Source of the DNA: Hydractinia symbiolongicarpus
Lineage: Eukaryota; Cnidaria; Hydrozoa; Anthoathecata; Hydractiniidae
NCBI RefSeq assembly: GCF_029227915.1
Contig: NC_079878.1
Span: forward strand, 32,763,501-32,827,500
Direction: 5' to 3'
DNA length: 64,000 nt
Made by a program: the position numbers and the translations under genes. This document shows positions 39,061-48,430 of the stretch, piece after piece (the first letter of the stretch is position 1; every line of letters starts with the position of its first letter). The notes below the pieces were generated by a model, which was given only the letters and a program-made list of their open reading frames with translations, had not been told where the DNA came from and did no database searches.

Positions 39061-41291
39061 AAAAAATAATTTAAAAAATCGTTCGGGAAATGAGTTTACT
39101 CCCTGGGTACTTTCTTTGTATACTTTTGATTATACGGGCCGAGTCCAGGGTGTACGGGAAATGGCGTGTTTTCGTTTGCCGGCGATTAAACTTCTTTTAT
39201 TCAGCGTCTCATCAAAAATGAAAACATTTTTAAAAACTACAAGTCTCATGGGCTTTAGTGGTGAAATAATAATTTAAGAAATCGTTCGAGAAATGAGTTT
39301 ACACCCTGGGTACTTTCTTTGTATACTTTTGACTATACGGGCCGAGTCCGGGATTTACGGGAAATCGCAGGTTTTCGTTTGCCGGCGAATAAACTTCTTT
39401 CATTCAGCGTCTCATCAAAAATGAAAACATTTTTGAAAACTACAAGTCTCATGCGTTTTAGTGGTCAAAATATAATTTAAAAAATCGTTCGGGAAATGAG
39501 TTTACTCCCTGTGTACTTTCTTTGTATACTTTTGACTATACGGGCCGAGTCCGGGGTTTACAGGAAATGGCGGGTTTTCGTTTGCCGGCGATTAAACTTC
39601 TTTTATTCAGGATCTCATCAAAAAAGAAAACATTTTTAAAAACTACAAGTCTCATGCGTTGTAGTGGTAAAAAAATAATTTAAAAAATCGTTCAGAAAAT
39701 GAGTTTACTCCCTGGGTAATTTCTTTGTATACTTTTGACTATACGGGCCTAGTCCGGGGTTTACGGGAAATGGCGGGTTTTCGTTTGCCGGCGATTAAAC
39801 TTCTTTTATTCAGCGTCTCATCAAAAATGAAAACATTTTTAAAAACTATAAGTTTCATGGGTTTTAGTGGTGAAATAATAATTTAAAAAATCGTTCGGGA
39901 AATGAGTTTACTCCCTGGGTACTTTCTTTGTATACTTTTGACTATACGGGACGAGTCCGGGATTTACGGGAAATCGCAGGTTTTCGTTTGCCGGCGATTA
40001 AACTTCTTTTATTCAGAGTCTCATCAAAAATGAAAACATTTTTGAAAACTACAAGTCTCATGCGTTTTAGTGGTGAAAAAATAATTTAAAAAATCGTTCG
40101 GGAAATGAGTTTACTCCCTGGGTACTTTCTTTGTATACTTTTGACTATGCGGGCCGAGTCCGGGGTTTACGGGAAATGGCGGGTTTTCGTTTGCCGGCGA
40201 TTAAACTTCTTTCATCCAGCGTCTCATCAAAAATGAAAACATTTTTAAAAACTACAAGTCTCATGCGTTTAAGTGGTGAAAAAATAATTTATAAAATCGT
40301 TCGGGAAATGAGTTTACTCCCTGGGTACTTTCTTTGTATACTTTTGATTATACCGGCCGAGTCCAGGGTGTACGGGAAATGACGTGTTTTCGTTTGCCGG
40401 CGATTAAACTTCTTTTATTCAGCGTCTCATCAAAAATGAAAACATTTTTAAAAACTACAAGTCTCATGGGCTTTAGTGGTGAAATAATAATTTAAGAAAT
40501 CGTTCGAGAAATGAGTTTACACCCTGGGTACTTTCTTTGTATACTTTTGACTACACGGGCCGAGTCCGGGATTTACGGGAAATCGCAGGTTTTCGTTTGC
40601 CGGCGAATAAACTTCTTTCATCCAGCGTCTCATCAAAAATGAAAACATTTTTGAAAACTGCAAGTCTCATGCGTTTTAGTGGTGAAAATATAATTTAAAA
40701 ATCGTTCGGGAAATGAGTTTACTCCCTGGGTACTTTCTTTGTATACTTTTGACTATACGGGCCGAGTCCGGGATTTACGGGAAGTCGCGGGTTTTCGTTT
40801 GCCGGCGATTAAACTTCTTTTATTCAGCGTCTCATCAAAAATGAAAACATTTTTAGAAACTACAAGTCTCATGGGCTTTAGTGGTGAAATAATAATTTAA
40901 AAAATCGTTCGGGAAATGAGTTTACACCCTGGGTACTTTCTTTGTATACTTTTGACTATACGGGCCGAGTCCGGGGTTAACGGGAAATGGCGGGTTTTCG
41001 TTTGCCGGCGATTAAACTTCTTTTATTCAGGATCTCATCAAGAATGAAAACATTTTTGAAAACTACAAGTCTTATGCGTTTTAGTGGTGAAAAAATAATT
41101 TAAAAAATCGTTCGGGAAATGAGTTTACTCCCTGGGTACTTTCTTTGTATACTTTTGATTATACGGGCCGAGTCCGGGATTTACGGGAAATCGCAGATTT
41201 TCGTTTGCCGGCGATTAAACTTCTTTTATTCAGCGTCCCATCAAATATGAAAATATTTTTGAAAACTACAAGTCTCATGCGTTTAGTGGTA
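39061..41291 (+). repeat. Eleven-monomer block, full copy (2231 bp)
   Basis: The order is K, L', P, P-like (GGGCCTAGTCC), I', J, K, L, M, Y (GGGGTTAACGGG), A. Markers GTGGTCAAAATATA (39461, 41692) and TTCAGAGTCTC (40011, 42242) recur 2231 bp later in the shortened copy. K at about 40350 carries TATACCGGCC, a variant seen again only at 56781. The last A has a tail that switches to the general AATTTAAAAAATCG form instead of AATATCAAAAATCG, the junction that closed the duplication. Confidence 0.85.
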
Positions 41292-42913
41292 AAAAAATAA
41301 TTTAAAAAATCGTTCGGGAAATGAGTTTACTCCCTGGGTACTTTCTTTGTATACTTTTGATTATACGGGCCGAGTCCAGGGTGTACGGGAAATGGCGTGT
41401 TTTCGTTTGCCGGCGATTAAACTTCTTTTATTCAGCGTCTCATCAAAAATGAAAACATTTTTAAAAACTACAAGTCTCATGGGCTTTAGTGGTGAAATAA
41501 TAATTTAAGAAATCGTTCGAGAAATGAGTTTACACCCTGGGTACTTTCTTTGTATACTTTTGACTATACGGGCCGAGTCCGGGATTTACGGGAAATCGCA
41601 GGTTTTCGTTTGCCGGCGAATAAACTTCTTTCATTCAGCGTCTCATCAAAAATGAAAACATTCTTGAAAACTACAAGTCTCATGCGTTTTAGTGGTCAAA
41701 ATATAATTTAAAAAATCGTTCGGGAAATGAGTTTACTCCCTGTGTACTTTCTTTGTATACTTTTGACTATACGGGCCGAGTCCGGGGTTTACAGGAAATG
41801 GCGGGTTTTCGTTTGCCGGCGATTAAACTTCTTTTATTCAGGATCTCATCAAAAAAGAAAACATTTTTAAAAACTACAAGTCTCATGCGTTGTAGTGGTA
41901 AAAAAATAATTTAAAAAATCGTTCAGAAAATGAGTTTACTCCCTGGGTAATTTCTTTGTATACTTTTGACTATACGGGCCTAGTCCGGGGTTTACGGGAA
42001 ATGGCGGGTTTTCGTTTGCCGGCGATTAAACTTCTTTTATTCAGCGTCTCATCAAAAATGAAAACATTTTTAAAAACTATAAGTTTCATGGGTTTTAGTG
42101 GTGAAATAATAATTTAAAAAATCGTTCGGGAAATGAGTTTACTCCCTGGGTACTTTCTTTGTATACTTTTGACTATACGGGACGAGTCCGGGATTTACGG
42201 GAAATCGCAGGTTTTCGTTTGCCGGCGATTAAACTTCTTTTATTCAGAGTCTCATCAAAAATGAAAACATTTTTGAAAACTACAAGTCTCATGCGTTTTA
42301 GTGGTGAAAAAATAATTTAAAAAATCGTTCGGGAAATGAGTTTACTCCCTGGGTACTTTCTTTGTATACTTTTGACTATGCGGGCCGAGTCCGGGGTTTA
42401 CGGGAAATGGCGGGTTTTCGTTTGCCGGCGATTAAACTTCTTTCATCCAGCGTCTCATCAAAAATGAAAACATTTTTGAAAACTGCAAGTCTCATGCGTT
42501 TTAGTGGTGAAAATATAATTTAAAAATCGTTCGGGAAATGAGTTTACTCCCTGGGTACTTTCTTTGTATACTTTTGACTATACGGGCCGAGTCCGGGGTT
42601 AACGGGAAATGGCGGGTTTTCGTTTGCCGGCGATTAAACTTCTTTTATTCAGGATCTCATCAAGAATGAAAACATTTTTGAAAACTACAAGTCTTATGCG
42701 TTTTAGTGGTGAAAAAATAATTTAAAAAATCGTTCGGGAAATGAGTTTACTCCCTGGGTACTTTCTTTGTATACTTTTGATTATACGGGCCGAGTCCGGG
42801 ATTTACGGGAAATCGCAGATTTTCGTTTGCCGGCGATTAAACTTCTTTTATTCAGCGTCCCATCAAATATGAAAATATTTTTGAAAACTACAAGTCTCAT
42901 GCGTTTAGTGGTA
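41292..42913 (+). repeat. Eight-monomer deletion derivative of the preceding block
   Basis: This copy follows 39061-40245 at offset 2231, then jumps within TTCATCCAGCGTCTC from J into L, losing two monomers. It jumps again from the L tail to Y, losing one more. From Y onward the offset is 1622 (ATCAAGAATG at 41037 and 42659, GTCTTATGCG in both). It is therefore three monomers shorter than its parent, and both deletions keep the monomer phase. Confidence 0.85.
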
Positions 42914-45900
42914 AAAAAATAATATCAAAAATCGTTCGGGAAATGAGTTAATCCCTGGGTAATTTCTTTGTATACTTTTGACTATACGGATCGAGTCCGG
43001 GGTTTACGGGAAATGGCGGGTTTTCGATTGCCGTCGATTAAACTTCTTTTATTCAGCGTCTCATCAAAAATGAAAACATTTTTGAAAACTACAAGTCTCA
43101 TGCGTTTTAGTGGTGAAAAGATAATTTAAAAAATCGATTTGGAAATGAGTTTACTCACAGGGTACTTTCTTTGTATACATTCGACTATACGGGACAAGAC
43201 CGGGATTTACGGGAAATTGCGGGTTTTCGTTTGGTGGCGATTAAACCACTTTCATTAAGCGTCTCATCAAAAATGAAAACATTTCTGAAAAATACAAGTC
43301 TCATGCGTTTTAGTGGTGAAAAAATAATTTAAAACATCGTTCGGGAAATGAGTTTACTCACAGGATACTTTCTTTGTATACATTCAACTATACGGGCCAA
43401 GCCCGGGATTTACTGGAAATCGCGGGTTTTTGTTTGCCGGCGATTAAACTTCTTTCATTAACCGTCTCATCAAAAATGAAAACATTTTTGAAAACTACAA
43501 GTCTCATGCGTTTTAGTGGTGAAAAAATAATTTAAAAAATCGTTCGGGAAATGAGTTTACTCCCTGGGTACTTTCTTTGTATACTTTTGACTATGCGGGC
43601 CGAGTCCGGGGTTTACGGGAAATGGCGGGTTTTCGTTTGCCGGCGATTAAACTTCTTTTATTCAGCGTCTCATCAAAAATGAAAACATTTTTAAAAACTA
43701 CAAGTCTCATGCGTTTTAGTTGTGAAAAAATAATTTAAAAAATCGTTCGGGAAATGAGTTTACTCCCTGGGTACTTTCTTTGTATACTTTTGATTATACG
43801 GGCCGAGTCCAGGGTGTTCGGGAAATGGCGTGTTTTCGTTTGCCGGCGATTAAACTTCTTTTATTCAGCGTCTCATCAAAAATGAAAACATTTTTAAAAA
43901 CTACAAGTCTCATGGGCTTTAGTGGTGAAATAATAATTTAAGAAATCGTTCGAGAAATGAGTTTACACCCTGGGTACTTTCTTTGTATACTTTGACTACA
44001 CGGGCCGAGTCCGGGATTTACGGGAAATCGCAGGTTTTCGTTTGCCGGCGAATAAACTTCTTTCATTCAGCGTCTCATCAAAAATGAAAACATTTTTGAA
44101 AACTGCAAGTCTCATGCGTTTTAGTGGTGAAAATATAATTTAAAAAATCGTTCGGGAAATGAGTTTACTTCCTGGGTACTTTCTTTGTATACTTTTGACT
44201 ATACGGGCCGAGTCCGGGATTTACGGGAAGTCGAGGGTTTTCGTTTGCCGGCGATTAAACTTCTTTTATTCAGCGTCTCATCAAAAATGAAAACATTTTC
44301 AGAAACTACAAGTCTCATGGGCTTTAGTGGTGAAATAATAATTTAAAAAATCGTTCGGGAAATGAGTTTTCACCCTGGGTACTTTCTTTGTATACTTTTG
44401 ACTATACGGTCCAAGCCCGGGATTTACGGGAAATCGCGGGATTTCCTTTGCCGGCGATTAAACCTCTTTCATTAAGCGTCTCTTCAAAAATGAAAACATT
44501 TTTAAAAACTATAAGTTTCATGGGTTTTAGTGGTGAAATAATAATTTAAAAAATCGTTCAAGAAATGAGTTTACTCCATGGGTACTTTCTTTGTATACTT
44601 TTGACTATACGGGCCGAGTCCGGGATTTACGGGAAATCGCGGGTTTTTGTTTTCCGGCGATGAAACCTCTTTCATTAAGCGTCTCATCAAAAATGAAAAC
44701 ATTTCTGAAAACTACAAGTCTCATGCGTTTTAGTGGTGAAAAAATAATTTAAAAAATCGTTCGGGAAATGAGTTTACTCCCTGGGTACTTTCTTTGTATA
44801 CTTTTGACTATACGGGCCGAGTCCGGGGTTTACGGGAAATGGCGGGTTTTCGTTTGCCGTCGATTAAACTTCTTTTATTCAGCGTCTCATCAAAAATGAA
44901 AACATTTTTGAAAACTACAAGTCTCATACGTTTTAGTGGTGAAAAGATAATTTAAAAAATCGTTTTGGAAATGAGTTTACTCACAGGGTACTTTCTTTGT
45001 ATACATTCGACTATACGGGCCAAGCCTGGGATTTACGGGAAATCGCGGGTTTTCGTTTGCTGGCGATTAAACCACTTTCATTAGGCGTTTCATCAAAAAT
45101 GAAAACATTTCTGAAAACTACAAGTCTCATGCGTTTTAGTGGTGAAAAAATAATTTAAAAAATCGTTCGGGAATTGAGTTTACTCCCTGGCTACTTTCTT
45201 TGTATACTTTTGACTATACGGGCCGAGTCCGGGATTTACGGGAAGTCGCGGGTTTTCGTTTGCCGGCGATTAAACTTCTTTCATTCAGCGTCTCATCAAA
45301 AATGAAAATATTTTTGAAAACTACAAGTCTCATGCGTTTAGTGGTAAAAAAATAATATCAAAAATCGTTCGGGAAATGAGTTAATCCCTGGGTACTTTCT
45401 TTGTATACTTTTGACTATACGGATCGAGTCCGGGGTTTACGGGAAATGGCGGGTTTTCGATTGCCGTCGATTAAACTTCTTTTATTCAGCGTCTCATCAA
45501 AAATGAAAACATTTTTGAAAACTACAAGTCTCATGCGTTTTAGTGGTGAAAAGATAATTTAAAAAATCGATTTGGAAATGAGTTTACTCACAGGGTACTT
45601 TCTTTGTATACATTCGACTATACGGGCCAAGACCGGGATTTACAGGAAATTGCGGGTTTTCGTTTGGTGGCGATTAAACCACTTTCATTAAGCGTCTCAT
45701 CAAAAATGAAAACATTTCTGAAAAATACAAGTCTCATGCGTTTTAGTGGTGAAAAAATAATTTAAAACATCGTTCGGGAAATGAGTTTACTCACAGGATA
45801 CTTTCTTTGTATACATTCAACTATACGGGCCAAGCCCGGGATTTACGGGAAATCGCGGGTTTTTGTTTGCCGGCGATTAAACTTCTTTCATTAACCGTAT

Positions 45901-46434
45901 CATCAAAAATGAAAACATTTTTGAAAACTACAAGTCTCATGCGTTTTAGTGGTGAAAAAAAAAATTAAAAAATCGTTCGGGAAATGAGTTTACTCCCTGG
46001 GTACTTTCTTTGTATACATTCGACTATACGGGCCAAGCCCGGGATTTACGGGAAATCGCGGGATTTCGTTTGCCGGCGATTAAACTTCTTTCATTAACCG
46101 TCTCATCAAAAATGAAAACATTTTTGAAAACTACAAGTCTCATGCATTTTAGTGGTGAAAAAAAAAATTAAAAAATCGTTCGGGAAATGCGTTTACTCCC
46201 TGGGTACTTTCTTTGTATACTTTTGACTATACGGGACGAGTCCAGGATTTACGGGAAGTCGCGGGTTTTCGTTTGCCGGCGTTTAAACTTCTTTTATTCA
46301 GCGTCTCATCAAAAATGAAAACATTTTTAAAAACTACAAGTCTCATGGGCTTTAGTGGTGAAATAATAATTTAAAAAATCGTTCGGGAAATGAGTTTACT
46401 CCCTGGGTACTTTCTTTGTATACTTTTGACTATA

Positions 46435-46484
46435 CGGGCCGAGTCCGGGATTTACGGGAAATCGCAGGTTTTCGTTTGCCGGCG
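46435..46484. other. CpG-dense core of the monomer (example)
   Basis: This is monomer positions 51-100. In the majority consensus these 50 bp hold 9 of the monomer's 13 CpG sites, including CGGG at 51, 62, 71 and 81 and the palindrome GCCGGC at 94-99. This example lacks the CGGG at 81 (CAGG instead). Most type-specific substitutions also fall in this core: CGAG/CAAG, GGGATTT/GGGGTTT, CGCGGG/GGCGGG, and GCCGGC/GCTGGC/GGTGGC/GCCGTC. Confidence 0.8.
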
Positions 46485-46511
46485 ATTAAACTTCTTTTAT
46501 TCAGCGTCTCA

Positions 46512-46533
46512 TCAAAAATGAAAACATTTTTGA
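46512..46533. repeat. Perfect 9-bp inverted repeat with AAAA loop (example)
   Basis: Left arm TCAAAAATG and right arm CATTTTTGA are exact reverse complements separated by AAAA. This lies at monomer positions 128-149. The dyad recurs in most monomers. Common variants weaken it: CATTTTTAA loses the outermost pair, CATTTCTGA (types C and E) breaks one pair, and TTTTCAGA (type M) breaks several. The element could extrude as a small hairpin or cruciform, or bind a dimeric protein. The sequence shows only the symmetry. Confidence 0.9.
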
Positions 46534-46595
46534 AAACTACAAGTCTCATGCGTTTTAGTGGTGAAAAAATAATTTAAAAAATCGTTCGGGAAATG

Positions 46596-48430
46596 AGTTT
46601 ACTCCCTGGGTACTTTCTTTGTATACTTTTGACTATGCGGGCCGAGTCCGGTGTTTACGGGAAATGGCGGGTTTTCGTTTGCCGGCAATTAAACTTCTTT
46701 TATTCAGCGTCTCATCAAAAATGAAAACATTTTTAAAAACCACAAGTCTCATGCGTTTTAGTGGTGAAAAAATAATTTAAAAAATCGTTCGGGAAATGAG
46801 TTTACTCCCTGGGTACTTTCTTTGTATACTTTTGATTATACGGGCCGAGTCCAGGGTGTACGGGAAATGGCGTGTTTTCGTTTGCCGGCGATTAAACTTC
46901 TTTTATTCAGCGTCTCATCAAAAATGAAAACATTTTTAAAAACTACAAGTCTCATGGGCTTTAGTGGTGAAATAATAATTTAAGAAATCGTTCGAGAAAT
47001 GAGTTTACACCCTGGGTACTTTCTTTGTATACTTTGACTACACGGGCCGAGTCCGGGATTTACGGGAAATCGCAGGTTTTCGTTTGCCCGCGAATAAACT
47101 TCTTTCATTCAGCGTCTCATCAAAAATGAAAACATTTTTGAAAACTGCAAGTCTCATGCGTTTTAGTAGTGAAAATATAATTTAAAAAATCGTTCGGGAA
47201 ATGAGTTTACTTCCTGGGTACTTTCTTTGTATACTTTTGACTATACGGGCCGAGTCCGGGATTTACGGGAAGTCGCGGGTTTTCGTTTGCCGGCGATTAA
47301 ACTTCTTTTATTCAGCGTCTCATCAAAAATGAAAACATTTTCAGAAACTACAAGTCTCATGGGCTTTAGTGGTGAAATAATAATTTAAAAAATCGTTCGG
47401 GAAATGAGTTTACACCCTGGGTACTTTCTTTGTATACTTTTGACTATACGGGCCGAGTACGGGGTTTACGGGAAATGGCGGGTTTTCGTTTGGCGGCGAT
47501 TAAACTTCTTTTATTCAGCGTCTCATCAAAAATGAAAACATTTTTGAAAACTACAAGTCTCATGCGTTTTAGTGGTGAAAAGATAATTTAAAAAATCGAT
47601 TTGGAAATGAGTTTACTCACAGGGTACTTTCTTTGTATACATTCGACTATACGGGACAAGACCGGGATTTACGGGAAATTGCGGGTTTTCGTTTGGTGGC
47701 GATTAAACCACTTTCATTAAGCGTCTCATCAAAAATGAAAACATTTCTGAAAAATACAAGTCTCATGCGTTTTAGTGGTGAAAAAATAATTTAAAACATC
47801 GTTCGGGAATTGAGTTTACTCACAGGATACTTTCTTTGTATACATTCAACTATACGGGCCAAGCCCGGGATTTACTGGAAATCGCGGGTTTTTGTTTGCC
47901 GGCGATTAAACTTCTTTCATTAACCGTCTCATCAAAAATGAAAACATTTTTGAAAACTACAAGTCTCATGCGTTTTAGTGGTGAAAAAATAATTTAAAAA
48001 ATCGTTCGGGAAATGAGTTTACTCCCTAGGTACTTTCTTTGTATACTTTTGACTATGCGGGCCGAGTCCGGGGTTTACGGGAAATGGCGGGTTTTCGTTT
48101 GCCGGCGATTAAACTTCTTTTATTCAGCGTCTCATCAAAAATGAAAACATTTTTAAAAACTACAAGTCTCATGCGTTTTAGTTGTGAAAAAATAATTTAA
48201 AAAATCGTTCGGGAAATGAGTTTACTCCCTGGGTACTTTCTTTGTATACTTTTGACTATACGGGCCGAGTTCGGGATTTACGGGAAGTCGCAGGTTTTCG
48301 TTTGCCGGCGATTAAACTTCTTTTATTCATCGTCTCATCAAAAATGAAAACATTTTTTTGAAAATACAAGTCTCTTGGGCTTTAGTGGTGAATAAATAAT
48401 TTAAAAAATCGTTCGGGAAATGAGTTTACA
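46596..48430 (+). repeat. Monomers J-K-L-M-P/D then E-F-J-X between the paired segments
   Basis: The first part, up to 47518, is the end of the block shared with 36578-38798 (J with GAGTCCGGTG, P with GAGTACGGGG). At 47518, inside TTATTCAG, it switches to a segment that matches 48938-49660 at offset 1420 (E, F, J). Type X (48261-48430) ends it. X has GAGTTCGGG, TTCATCGTCTC, a longer run in CATTTTTTTG, GTCTCTTGGG and GAATAAATAA. Its closest relative is at 55971. Confidence 0.8.
48261..48430 (+). repeat. Divergent monomer type X
   Basis: This monomer has GAGTTCGGG, TTCATCGTCTC, CATTTTTTTGAAAATAC, GTCTCTTGGG and GTGAATAAATAA, so its dyad and tail differ from all main types. Its only close relative in the window begins at 55971 (offset 7710 bp, 38 monomers), which adds ACATGAAGTCG. 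The M-like monomers near 58085 and 60904 share GAAAATACAAG and GAATAAATAA but not the T run. Confidence 0.75.

Larger units (their letters stand above)
46385..46587 (+). repeat. Representative 203-bp monomer (type I)
   Basis: This copy is close to the majority sequence and serves as the numbering reference. Position 1 is the first G of GGGAAATGAG. Positions 1-100 are about half GC and contain CCCTGGGTAC (17-26), GTATAC (34-39) and the CpG-rich stretch 51-100 that ends in GCCGGC (94-99). Positions 101-203 are about 26% GC and contain ATTAAACTTC, the dyad at 128-149, ACTACAAGTCTCATG, TTTTAGTGGTGAAA and the junction AATTTAAAAAATCGTTC, which leads into the next monomer. It differs from the majority by CAGG instead of CGGG at 81-84. 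The length is not a multiple of three, so any reading frame shifts from one monomer to the next. Confidence 0.95.
42549..46595 (+). repeat. Twenty-monomer segment, left copy (pairs with 48431-52477)
   Basis: This segment aligns with 48431-52477 at a constant offset of 5882 bp with no net length change. The order is Y, A', D, E, F, J, K, L, M, N, O, B, C, M/A', D, E, F, G, H, I. Shared private variants include GTCTCTTCAAAAATG (44481, 50363), ACTCCATGGG (44574, 50456), GGGAATTGAG (45170, 51052) and CTGGCTAC (45187, 51069). Roughly a dozen single-base differences were seen over 4047 bp. The M/A' monomer at about 45225 is a hybrid: GAAGTCGCGGG at the start and GTTTAGTGGTAAAA at the end. Confidence 0.88.

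Noticed and set aside
46468-46490. CENP-B box in the satellite
   Set aside because: The nearest match starts with TTCG at monomer position 87, but it lacks the required A and has GCGA where CGGG is needed. The TTCG at the monomer junction also lacks the CGGG half. No copy seen fits the box.
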